From positions 4,302,628 to 4,366,627 of the forward strand of contig NZ_AP018288.1 in the NCBI RefSeq assembly GCF_002368335.1: DNA of 64,000 nucleotides, in the 5' to 3' direction. The notes beneath the pieces were generated by a model. The model saw only the letters and a program-made list of their open reading frames with translations. It did not search any database and was not told the origin of the DNA. This document shows, in pieces, positions 45,952 to 53,372 of the stretch. Position 1 is the first letter of the stretch. Each line of letters opens with the position of its first letter. The stretch comes from Nostoc sp. NIES-4103. Its GTDB lineage: Bacteria > Cyanobacteriota > Cyanobacteriia > Cyanobacteriales > Nostocaceae. Made by a program: the position numbers and the translations under genes.

Positions 45952-46029
45952 AGTTTTTAAAAACTAGGTGGTATACTAAGCTTAATTTTCTAGAAATGCG
46001 GGAATATTTGGACAAGTTTTTAAAAACTT
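45952..46029. promoter_or_regulatory. two identical palindromes in the dndB-dndC divergent promoter
   Basis: AGTTTTTAAAAACT occurs at 45952-45965 and again at 46015-46028, where the palindrome extends to AAGTTTTTAAAAACTT (46014-46029). The centres are 63 bp apart, close to six helical turns. They are the best candidate DndB operators, since DndB in enteric bacteria is known to bind inverted repeats in the dnd promoter; the sequence itself differs from those. Confidence 0.65.
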
Positions 46030-46134
46030 TAATTAAGTACAATCCGCTTACAGAGGTTTAGCTGTGAAGTGGTGAATTATATTCCCCAGATTTTAGATAT
46101 GAGGTAACGCCCGTGTTTTCAGAGGTAGGGAGAA

Positions 46135-47736
46135 ATGACTACAGCACAACAACCAGAAAATAAAGGTCAGCAAACGCGTACTGTAGCAGATTTAGTGGAA
46201 GATATACAAGCTCTTACTACCGAAATACAAGAATTGTATTGCTTAGACCAAATACCTTGGGTTGTGGGCTACTCAGGTGGTAAAGATAGCACAGCGACTT
46301 TGCAGCTTGTCTGGAATGCGATCGCAGGACTTCCACCTGAGAAAAGAACCAAAACGATCTACGTTATTACCACAGACACACTGGTAGAAAATCCTATTGT
46401 CGCTGCGTGGGTACGCAATTCTCTAAAACAGATGAAATCTGAAGCCCAAGCCCAAGGATTACCATTTGAACCCCATCTGTTACAGCCAGAACCTAAAGAG
46501 ACATTTTGGGTAGGTTTAATTGGTAAAGGGTACCCAGCACCAAGAGGAAAATTTCGCTGGTGTACAGAACGTCTCAAAATTAATCCCTCTAATCGCTTTA
46601 TTCGTGACGTTATCCGAGCCAGTGGGGAAGCCATTGTTGTATTGGGTACTCGTAAGGCTGAAAGTACAAAACGCGCTCTTCGGATGAAAAAATTTGAAGC
46701 CAAGAGGGTACGCGATCGCCTCAGCCCTAACATGAATTTACCCAACTCTCTAGTTTATAGTCCTATTGAAGACTGGCAAAATGATGAAGTTTGGATTTAT
46801 TTAATGCAGTGGCAAAATCCTTGGGGATACAGCAATAAAGATTTATTCGCTATGTATAGAGGTGCTTCTGCTGATAATGAATGTCCTTTAGTTGTTGATA
46901 CATCTACTCCTAGTTGTGGTAGCTCTCGTTTTGGTTGCTGGGTTTGTACATTAGTTAGTCAGGATAAATCACTGGCAGCTATGATTCAAAATGACGAAGA
47001 AAAAGAATGGATGCAACCTCTACTTGATTTACGTAAAGAATTGGATGCTGAAGAAAACCGTGAGAGACGGGATTTTCGACGTAGAAATGGTGATGTCCAG
47101 CTGTATGAGCGTAACTTAGAGGGTGAAATATCTGTTGAGCCTATTCCAGGCCCATATCTTAAAGAAGCGCGAGAAGACTGGTTAAGGAAGCTACTTACAG
47201 TTGAAAAACAAATTCGACAAACTGCACCAGAAAATATGCGCGATATTACCCTAATCACTCCTGAAGAACTGAGTGAAATTCGCCGCATCTGGCTAGAAGA
47301 AAGACATGAATTTGATGATAGTTTACCCCGCATTTATCAAGAAGTGACTGGAGAAGAATTTAAAGATACCCGTCCTGGTGCTGGCTATAGTTTACTGGGT
47401 AGCGATGAATGGACTGTACTAGAAGAAATTTGCGAAGATGATCCAATGCACTTGGAATTGATGGCTAAATTATTAGACACAGAACGCCAGTATCGAAAAA
47501 TGGCTCGTCGTGTCGGAATATACGACACTCTAGAGAATTGTTTTAAGACGAGTTCGCGTTCTCCAGAGGAAGCGATTAAAAATGCTCACTTGAAACGCGA
47601 TTTAAAAACAGCGATTGATCAAGGTGATGTAAAAAAAGTCAAGCAGCTAACTTTGGGGGATGCTGTAGATGAAGGTAACAATGAAAGTGGTAAACAATCT
47701 AATTGGGCAAGTATCAAGTTCAAAAGTAATTCGTAA
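46135..47736 (+). CDS. dndC: DNA phosphorothioation protein DndC (PAPS reductase-like ATP pyrophosphatase)
   Basis: Activates DNA for sulfur insertion, with ATP pyrophosphatase activity and an iron-sulfur cluster. The P-loop SGGKDST is at residues 47-53 and RWCTERLK at 141-148. Four cysteines at 250, 261, 268 and 271 have the C-x10-C-x6-C-x2-C spacing of the 4Fe-4S site. Length (533) is normal. The final codons AGT-AAT-TCG-TAA lie inside a TAATTCG repeat array, so the repeat supplies the stop. It starts the divergent dnd operon. In the canonical system dndD follows directly; here a two-gene module intervenes. Confidence 0.95.
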   Translation: MTTAQQPENKGQQTRTVADLVEDIQALTTEIQELYCLDQIPWVVGYSGGKDSTATLQLVWNAIAGLPPEKRTKTIYVITTDTLVENPIVAAWVRNSLKQMKSEAQAQGLPFEPHLLQPEPKETFWVGLIGKGYPAPRGKFRWCTERLKINPSNRFIRDVIRASGEAIVVLGTRKAESTKRALRMKKFEAKRVRDRLSPNMNLPNSLVYSPIEDWQNDEVWIYLMQWQNPWGYSNKDLFAMYRGASADNECPLVVDTSTPSCGSSRFGCWVCTLVSQDKSLAAMIQNDEEKEWMQPLLDLRKELDAEENRERRDFRRRNGDVQLYERNLEGEISVEPIPGPYLKEAREDWLRKLLTVEKQIRQTAPENMRDITLITPEELSEIRRIWLEERHEFDDSLPRIYQEVTGEEFKDTRPGAGYSLLGSDEWTVLEEICEDDPMHLELMAKLLDTERQYRKMARRVGIYDTLENCFKTSSRSPEEAIKNAHLKRDLKTAIDQGDVKKVKQLTLGDAVDEGNNESGKQSNWASIKFKSNS

Positions 47737-47815
47737 TTCGTAATTCGTAATTCGTAATTCGTAATTCGTAATTCGTAATTCGTAATTCGTAATTCGTAAT
47801 TCGTAATTACTGTTT
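47726..47815. repeat. TAATTCG array at the 3' end of dndC
   Basis: Twelve tandem GTAATTC units. The dndC stop codon lies in the second unit. It forms the left boundary of the regulator/small-ORF module, and its partner in reverse orientation lies at 48527-48552. Confidence 0.92.
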
Positions 47816-47832
47816 GGTTACGTCGTGTTGTA

Positions 47833-48078
47833 CTAGGTTTTTTTATCGTCTTCATCGGAATCTTCCAAATACAGCCTGATAAATTCTTCCGCCGCTGCTG
47901 AATTAATTTTCTTCAGTGCATTGCGAATTTCTAGAACCGCCTCGGCTACGGGATCTGTCATCTCGTTAACCCAGCGGTGTACATTGGGACGACCGGTTCC
48001 CATCGTCACAGCTAACTTGTTTTGGCTGATGCCATAGATTTCTAACACCTGTTTAAGCGCTTTGCCTGCTTTTCCCAT
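47833..48078 (-). CDS. XRE-type helix-turn-helix regulator
   Basis: An 81-residue DNA-binding protein. The HTH is KQVLEIYGISQNKLAVTMGT followed by RPNVHRWVNE. The C-terminal 25 residues are acidic (LYLEDSDEDDKKT). Such small XRE proteins act as repressors or antitoxins. It is transcribed against the dnd genes, divergently from a small ORF, with strong palindromes in between. A toxin partner is not obvious. Confidence 0.85.
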   Translation of the reverse strand: MGKAGKALKQVLEIYGISQNKLAVTMGTGRPNVHRWVNEMTDPVAEAVLEIRNALKKINSAAAEEFIRLYLEDSDEDDKKT

Positions 48079-48126
48079 GCCTTTGATTGTGTCAAAGGCT
48101 TATAACCGAGTAAATGTTCTGTATAT

Positions 48127-48167
48127 GTAACAAACAGTGTAAGATAGTATTGTTACTTTTAAGTAAC
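48127..48167. promoter_or_regulatory. overlapping GTAAC palindromes upstream of the XRE gene
   Basis: GTTACTTTTAAGTAAC (48152-48167) is a perfect 7-bp inverted repeat with a TT spacer, and GTAACAA (48127-48133) pairs with TTGTTAC (48150-48156). Three GTAAC half-sites lie within 41 bp between the divergent XRE and small-ORF genes, as expected for an XRE operator. Confidence 0.6.
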
Positions 48168-48200
48168 AGAACTTTTTGTTAAAAAATTAAGTAATCCTCA

Positions 48201-48455
48201 ATGACTACAAGCTTTTTGGTTAATGCCTTTCCAACCCCCACACCGTCAATTTCTTCCAGCACCCCCGCAGAAATAACATCAAGCAGAGAACCTGTGAGAG
48301 TGGTAATTTTTGGTTCTAAAACAGGTGTCAATAGCACAATTCTCACCTTGTACAAACTCGGTTTTGCCCAAGTTAACGAATGGAGTCCTCTATTACCTAG
48401 TTCCAACCCTGGCGAATTCATGAGTATATTAGTACGGTACATTTTGAGGGCTTGA
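48201..48455 (+). CDS. 84-residue conserved cyanobacterial-type small protein
   Basis: The N-terminus is Pro/Ser/Thr-rich (TPTPSISSSTPAEITSSREP) and the rest is VRVVIFGSKTGVNSTILTLY, then KLGFAQVNEWSPLLPSSNPG, then FMSILVRYILRA. I recall the GSK-x-GV ... LGFA-x-V-x-EWSPLLP-x-PNPGE pattern from many short cyanobacterial proteins of unknown function. It is divergent from the XRE gene and lies in the module that separates dndC from dndD. A minus-strand frame over it is a shadow. Confidence 0.65.
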   Translation: MTTSFLVNAFPTPTPSISSSTPAEITSSREPVRVVIFGSKTGVNSTILTLYKLGFAQVNEWSPLLPSSNPGEFMSILVRYILRA

Positions 48456-48481
48456 CTATTATTCAGGTAGTAGAAAATATG

Positions 48482-48506
48482 ATAGGGTGGGCAATGCACA
48501 CCCTAT
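48482..48506. terminator. imperfect hairpin after the 84-residue ORF
   Basis: ATAGGGTG and CACCCTAT enclose GGCAATGCA; this GTGGGCAATGCACACC type of palindrome is a dispersed repeat in such genomes. It lies 27 bp past the stop and may end the transcript before dndD. Confidence 0.4.
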
Positions 48507-48526
48507 AAAAAATACTTAAACCCTAA

Positions 48527-48552
48527 AATTACGAATTACGAATTACGAATTA
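48527..48552. repeat. inverted TAATTCG array directly upstream of dndD
   Basis: Three AATTACG units plus a partial one, in opposite orientation to the array at 47726. They end 5 bp before the dndD ATG and occupy the ribosome-binding region; no clear Shine-Dalgarno is left. Confidence 0.9.
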
Positions 48553-48557
48553 ATTAA

Positions 48558-50546
48558 ATGATATTTCTTGAATTAGTACTACAAAACTTTGGCCCTTACT
48601 GTGGTCGTCAAGTTATTAACCTTGACCCCAAAATCGATGAAGAAAACTCTTGTCCAATCATCCTCTTAGGCGGGATGAATGGTGGGGGAAAAACTACCCT
48701 CATGGATGCTATTCGTCTTGCACTTTATGGACAACGCGCCCAATGTTCTACGCGCAACAATTTGAGTTATAGCGATTTCCTCACACAATGCGTTAACAGC
48801 TATGCTGATCCAACAGAAAAAACACGTCTTGAATTGGTTTTTGAACACATTGAAAACGACAAGCCAGTAAAATACCGTGTTGTGCGGACTTGGGAAAAAA
48901 ATCCTAAAGACGGTAAAGACCACTTGGGAATTTTAGATGCTCAAGAATGGCTGGACACAGCTTTAGTTAATATTTGGGATGAGTATATTGAAAATCTCCT
49001 TCCATTAGGAATCTCTAATTTATTTCTCTTTGATGGAGAACAGGTTAAAGAACTGGCAGAACAAGAAGTACCTCCACCAATTTTAGTAGATGCTATTCGC
49101 GGACTTTTGGGTTTAGAATTAGCGGAACGTTTAGCAGTTGATATCGAAATTTTAGTCAACCGCAAACGCAAAGAACTGGCTGATAGTAAGGATTTAGCAG
49201 ATTTAGAGGAAATTGAAGAAAAACTCAAACAGCAACAGAATGAATATGAAATTACTCATAACCAGTTAGAAGAATTAAAAATAGAATTACAAAAAGCTGA
49301 ACAAGAAAAACAAGAAAAATTTGATAAATTTGTTTCCGAAGGTGGTAAAATTGCAGGAGAACGCAATCAATTAGAATTACAGCAAAAGCAAAAGACTGCT
49401 GAAGTAGAACAAGCACGTCAGGGAATGTGCGAATTAGCAGCAGACATTTTACCCTTAGCTTTGATTGAAAATTTACTTACTCAAGTGCAAAGACAGGGAG
49501 AAACAGAGTTTCGCATTCAACAGGCACAAGTAGCAAGTGATTTATTGTTTGAGCGAGATCAACGTCTACTCAAGTGGATTAGTCAAGTAGGTATTTCCGA
49601 AGAACAAGTAGAAAAAATTAAAGTCTTCTTAGCACAAGATGAAGAGACATTACGAGCAAGTTTTATCCAAGCGGAAGAATCTTGGTTATTAGCTGATGCT
49701 GAAACTTTGAGCCAATTGGGTAATGTTTTCTATTATTTACATAATTTTAAAAATATTGCCAAGCAGCAAATAAATATTCTCAAAAATAAAGAAGAAGAAA
49801 TTGACACGCTAGAAAGACAAATTCAAACAGCAGCCGAACCAGAAGCTTATAGACAATTAGTAGGTGCATTAGAAGCAGCACAAAATAAAGTTGCTGAAAT
49901 TAAAGCTACTAGCGAAGTTGCTAAACGTCGCTGTGATGAATTAGATGCTGAGATTAAAAATATTAAGAAGGACTTACAAGAATATACTAAGCAAAATCTT
50001 GACCGCAAAAACTACGAACATATTATTGCGTCTGCTGGTAAAGTTCAAAATACACTAAAGATTTTTCGGGAAAAATTAACCCTGAGAAAACTGAACAAAC
50101 TAGAAATCGATGTTACAGAGTGCTTCCGTTATCTGCTGCACAAATCTGATTTAGTGCATCGCATCGCCATTGACACCAATACCTTCAGCCTTTCCCTTTA
50201 TGACTTAAACGGTCAACTCGTTCCCAAACATCGCCTCTCAGCCGGTGAAAAACAACTATTAGCGATCGCTTTCCTTTGGGGTTTAGCCAGAGTCTCTGGA
50301 CGCCGCCTACCAGTAGCAATAGACACACCACTAGGCAGACTCGACTCCTCCCACCGCAGCAACTTAGTTGAACGCTACTTTCCATCCGCCAGCCATCAAG
50401 TAATTCTGCTATCCACTGACACCGAAATCGGTAAAAAAGAAGTAGAAACACTGCGAAACAATGAAGCGATCGCCCGCCAATACCTCCTCAAATACGACTC
50501 CACCACCCGCCAAACAACAGTAGTAGAAAATCAATATTTTTGGTAA
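48558..50546 (+). CDS. dndD: DNA phosphorothioation protein DndD (SMC-like ATPase)
   Basis: A 662-residue ATPase of the Rad50/SMC class required for phosphorothioation, probably opening or holding DNA for DndC. Walker A GGMNGGGKTT is at 38-47, followed by NLFLFDGEQVKELAEQEVPP, the typical DndD segment. A long coiled coil runs about 200-500; the signature is LSAGEKQLLAIAFLWG and Walker B is LPVAIDTPLGRLDSSH. No zinc-hook CxxC is seen. The TAA stop is the first TAA of a TAATTCG array. It is separated from dndC by about 0.8 kb and from dndE by about 0.65 kb. Confidence 0.95.
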   Translation: MIFLELVLQNFGPYCGRQVINLDPKIDEENSCPIILLGGMNGGGKTTLMDAIRLALYGQRAQCSTRNNLSYSDFLTQCVNSYADPTEKTRLELVFEHIENDKPVKYRVVRTWEKNPKDGKDHLGILDAQEWLDTALVNIWDEYIENLLPLGISNLFLFDGEQVKELAEQEVPPPILVDAIRGLLGLELAERLAVDIEILVNRKRKELADSKDLADLEEIEEKLKQQQNEYEITHNQLEELKIELQKAEQEKQEKFDKFVSEGGKIAGERNQLELQQKQKTAEVEQARQGMCELAADILPLALIENLLTQVQRQGETEFRIQQAQVASDLLFERDQRLLKWISQVGISEEQVEKIKVFLAQDEETLRASFIQAEESWLLADAETLSQLGNVFYYLHNFKNIAKQQINILKNKEEEIDTLERQIQTAAEPEAYRQLVGALEAAQNKVAEIKATSEVAKRRCDELDAEIKNIKKDLQEYTKQNLDRKNYEHIIASAGKVQNTLKIFREKLTLRKLNKLEIDVTECFRYLLHKSDLVHRIAIDTNTFSLSLYDLNGQLVPKHRLSAGEKQLLAIAFLWGLARVSGRRLPVAIDTPLGRLDSSHRSNLVERYFPSASHQVILLSTDTEIGKKEVETLRNNEAIARQYLLKYDSTTRQTTVVENQYFW

Positions 50547-50625
50547 TTCGTAATTCGTAATTCGTAATTCGTAATTCGTAATTCGTAATTCGTAATTCGT
50601 AATTCGTAATTCGTAATTCGTAATT
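50543..50625. repeat. TAATTCG array at the 3' end of dndD
   Basis: Eleven GTAATTC units plus a partial one. The first supplies the dndD stop codon, and the distal end abuts the stop codon of the minus-strand four-helix-bundle gene (50624-50626). Confidence 0.92.
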
Positions 50626-50980
50626 ATTTTCCTTTGAGTTTTTTGGTGGAGGTAACTAGAATCTTGCCAATTTCGTTTGCTTCTTGGAGAAGTAGCTGGA
50701 ACCTTTGTTTATCAACTAATTCAGATTCAATTAAGATTTCCAACCAGTATTGGGTTTCTCTTGCTTCTTTCAAAGCGATTTCTAATTTGTTGATAAAATC
50801 TTTGTCAGATTGGGCAGACTGAGCTTCTCGGCAATTTGCACCTATCGAAGTACCAGAACGGAGAAGCTGTTTGGAGAGGGTTCGATAAATTCCGGGTTTT
50901 TCATCTAAAAAGCAACCAGCTTTAACAATTCTGATTGCAAAGCTTTTTGTCCGCTCAGTAATACTAATATTAGTTACCAT
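50624..50980 (-). CDS. four-helix-bundle protein (23S rRNA intervening-sequence type)
   Basis: A 118-residue, all-helical protein of the family often encoded in 23S rRNA intervening sequences and near mobile elements. Motifs: FAIRIVKAGCFLDEK, LSKQLLRSGTSIGANCREAQ, then DFINKLEIALKEARETQYWL. The role in cells is not known; relatives (such as bAvd) serve diversity-generating retroelements, but no reverse transcriptase is here. It lies against the dnd direction, between dndD and dndE, flanked by inverted TAATTCG arrays. Confidence 0.88.
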   Translation of the reverse strand: MVTNISITERTKSFAIRIVKAGCFLDEKPGIYRTLSKQLLRSGTSIGANCREAQSAQSDKDFINKLEIALKEARETQYWLEILIESELVDKQRFQLLLQEANEIGKILVTSTKKLKGK

Positions 50981-51163
50981 ATGTTTTAGTTGAGATGAGA
51001 ATAAAAATCTATCCCATGTCCCAAGAAAAAACCACAGTCTAATACCATTTTTATATTAAGATGCACAGAAATAACCCCATCACCTGCGGCATCTCCCTGA
51101 ATTTGCGCTTAGGTTAGGAGGGGTCAAAAAAATATGCAGCTTCACAGAGAATTAGTATAAAAC

Positions 51164-51196
51164 AATTACGAATTACGAATTACGAATTACGAATTA
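51164..51196. repeat. inverted TAATTCG array directly upstream of dndE
   Basis: Four AATTACG units and a partial one, in reverse orientation to the array at 50543. They end 2 bp before the dndE ATG, so no Shine-Dalgarno sequence is present. Confidence 0.9.
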
Positions 51197-51198
51197 TT

Positions 51199-51585
51199 AT
51201 GGAATCCCCAATCGAAAGAATTAAACTATCCCAAACAGCCAAAGACCAACTCCTCAAACTCAAACGTAACACCAAAATCGACCAATGGAATATTTTATGC
51301 CGTTGGGCGTTTTGTCGTTCCCTAGCAGAACCAACTCCACCCTCCCCCGTACCAATTCCCCAAGATAGCAACGTCGAAATGACTTGGCGCGTCTTTGGCG
51401 GTGAAATGTCCGATATTCTCCTCCTCGCCCTCAAACAACGCTGTTACAATGATGGTTTAGGTACAGACAAAGAAACCCTAGCCACTCAATTCCGCTTACA
51501 CTTACACCGTGGCATTGGTTACTTAGCAGGCGACCCAAATATCAAGAAAATTGAAGATTTAATTGAATTAGCGGTTAAAGATTGA
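51199..51585 (+). CDS. dndE: DNA phosphorothioation protein DndE
   Basis: A 128-residue small basic protein needed for phosphorothioation; the family is reported to bind nicked DNA. Key segments: IKLSQTAKDQLLKLKRNTKI at the start, WNILCRWAFCRSL and FRLHLHRGIGYLAGD near the end, which is the family hallmark. The Pro-rich loop EPTPPSPVPIPQ (residues 44-55) is typical. It is followed 45 bp later by the dnd-associated methyltransferase gene. Confidence 0.93.
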   Translation: MESPIERIKLSQTAKDQLLKLKRNTKIDQWNILCRWAFCRSLAEPTPPSPVPIPQDSNVEMTWRVFGGEMSDILLLALKQRCYNDGLGTDKETLATQFRLHLHRGIGYLAGDPNIKKIEDLIELAVKD

Positions 51586-51630
51586 AAGGATATTAGTTAA
51601 CAGTTAATAGTTAACAGTTAACTGAATATT

Positions 51631-53079
51631 ATGTCCCAAGCGCTAGAAATTGAGCGTCATAGAGCTGCGATCGCTCGTCATGACATATCTCGCCCTGTAC
51701 GATTGGCAATAGAATCCGCAATCCTAAATCAGGATACCACTTTTTTTGACTACGGTTGTGGATACGGTGGTGATGTCGAGCGAGTAGCTAAATTAGGCTA
51801 CACCAGTGCCGGCTGGGATCCTTACTACTACCCCAATACACCAATCACCGCCGCCGATGTAGTGAACTTGGGTTACGTCCTCAACGTCATTGAAGACCAA
51901 GAGGAACGCCGCCAAAGCCTGATTCAAGCTTGGGAACTCACCCAGAAAGTTTTAATTGTCGCAGCTCAAGTCTTGATTAACGCCCCCAGCAAAGCCCAGC
52001 TTGCTTATAGCGATGGTATCGTCACTTGTCGCAATACTTTTCAGAAATATTACGAACAACAAGAACTGAAAACATACATTGATGAAGTTTTAAATGTAGA
52101 TGCAGTGCCGGTGGCGTTGGGGGTCTACTTTGTTTTTCGTGATGAAGCCCAAAAAGAGAACTACAAAGCTATCCGCTTTTTTTCTCGCACTTCCACCCCA
52201 CGAGTCCGCATCCCCATCAAGCGGTTTGAAGACTACAAAGAAAAACTCGAACCACTGATGGACTTTTTTACCAAACGCGGCAGATTACCTGTGAAAGGGG
52301 AATTAGAAAATGAACTAGAATTGCTAAACGAATTTGGTAATTTTCGCCGTGCCTTTGCTATAGTTTTGCAAGCCACCGATGAAGCAGAATGGGATGCGAT
52401 CGCCTACCGTCGCTCATTAGATATCCAAGTTTATCTTGCTTTGACTCACTTTGATCAACGCCCAAAATTCCATCAGCTAGCACCAGAAATGCGTTATGAT
52501 ATCAAAGCCTTTTTCGGTAGCTATGAAGAAGCATGCCTTGTAGCCGACCAAAAGCTTTTCAGCTTGGGCAATCCCAAAGTTGTACAAACTGCCTGTGAAA
52601 AAAGCAAAATTGGCAAACATACTCGCGGCGCTTTGTACGTTCATGTTTCTGCCCTAGCAGCACTAGACCCCTTACTGCGAATTTACGAAGGCTGTGCTAG
52701 CCGTACCATTGGGCGTGTAGATCAAGCCACACTAATCAAATATTACACCGACAAACCGCAAATATCCTATCTTTTTTATCCCGACTTTGACAATGACCCC
52801 CATCCAGCCTTAAAAGCAAGTATAACTATTGACTTAAAAACTTTATATATAACTCACCGAGACTATGAGAATAGAGCAAATCCCCCCATCTTGCACCGCA
52901 AAGAAAATTTTGTCACAAATAACTACCCCCGCTATGAAGAATTTGCTCAACTCACCCAACAAGAACAGCAATTAGGACTCCTCAAGCTCAAAAGCGAAAT
53001 CGGTACCCGCGAAGGTTGGAAAAAATGCCTCGCCGCACATGGAGTAGAAATTAGAGGGCATGAAGTATTTAAGTGCTGA
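51631..53079 (+). CDS. DNA phosphorothioation-associated putative methyltransferase
   Basis: A 482-residue protein whose N-terminal third is a SAM-dependent methyltransferase fold: motif I FFDYGCGYGGDVERVAKLGY (DYGCGYGGD at 40-48), then GWDPYYYP and NLGYVLNVIEDQEER. The C-terminal two thirds (YRRSLDIQVYLALTHFDQRP onwards) are specific to a family found beside dnd genes. The methyl acceptor is unknown; DNA is a reasonable guess. It closes the dnd operon. Confidence 0.88.
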   Translation: MSQALEIERHRAAIARHDISRPVRLAIESAILNQDTTFFDYGCGYGGDVERVAKLGYTSAGWDPYYYPNTPITAADVVNLGYVLNVIEDQEERRQSLIQAWELTQKVLIVAAQVLINAPSKAQLAYSDGIVTCRNTFQKYYEQQELKTYIDEVLNVDAVPVALGVYFVFRDEAQKENYKAIRFFSRTSTPRVRIPIKRFEDYKEKLEPLMDFFTKRGRLPVKGELENELELLNEFGNFRRAFAIVLQATDEAEWDAIAYRRSLDIQVYLALTHFDQRPKFHQLAPEMRYDIKAFFGSYEEACLVADQKLFSLGNPKVVQTACEKSKIGKHTRGALYVHVSALAALDPLLRIYEGCASRTIGRVDQATLIKYYTDKPQISYLFYPDFDNDPHPALKASITIDLKTLYITHRDYENRANPPILHRKENFVTNNYPRYEEFAQLTQQEQQLGLLKLKSEIGTREGWKKCLAAHGVEIRGHEVFKC

Positions 53080-53096
53080 GGCGCAAAGTTAAAACT

Positions 53097-53245
53097 TAGG
53101 AGTTAGGAGTTAGGAGTTAGGAGTTAGTTGTCAGTTGTCAGTTGTCAGTTGTCAGTTGTCAGTTGTCAGTTGTCAGTTGCTATTCTTCCTCATCTCCCCA
53201 TCTCCCCCATCTCCCCCATCTCCCCCATCTCCCCCATCTCCTTCA
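53097..53245. repeat. AGGAGTT, GTCAGTT and CTCCCCCAT arrays
   Basis: Three arrays in a row: GGAGTTAGGAGTTAGGAGTT, GTTGTCA units (about eight) and CCCCCATCTCC units. They mark the end of the dnd island and precede the AmpG-like gene. Confidence 0.85.
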
Positions 53246-53372
53246 AAGGGGCATTCCTGATGCTGATATCTACTAAGGAAATATTGGTTAGTTGGTATGT
53301 TTGCATATAATTACACAGCAGCTATGGCAAGATAACTGCAATTCACAAGATGTGAAGAGGAACCTTGACAAT

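Noticed and set aside
47833..48455. Toxin-antitoxin pair (XRE plus 84-residue ORF)
   Set aside because: The genes are divergent, not co-directional, and the 84-residue protein resembles no toxin family.
48179..48499. 106-codon minus-strand frame opposite the 84-residue ORF
   Set aside because: The plus-strand frame matches a remembered small cyanobacterial protein pattern; the minus frame has no such support.
50624..50980. Diversity-generating retroelement accessory protein (Avd)
   Set aside because: The protein is of the related four-helix-bundle family, but no reverse transcriptase, template repeat or variable repeat is in the window.
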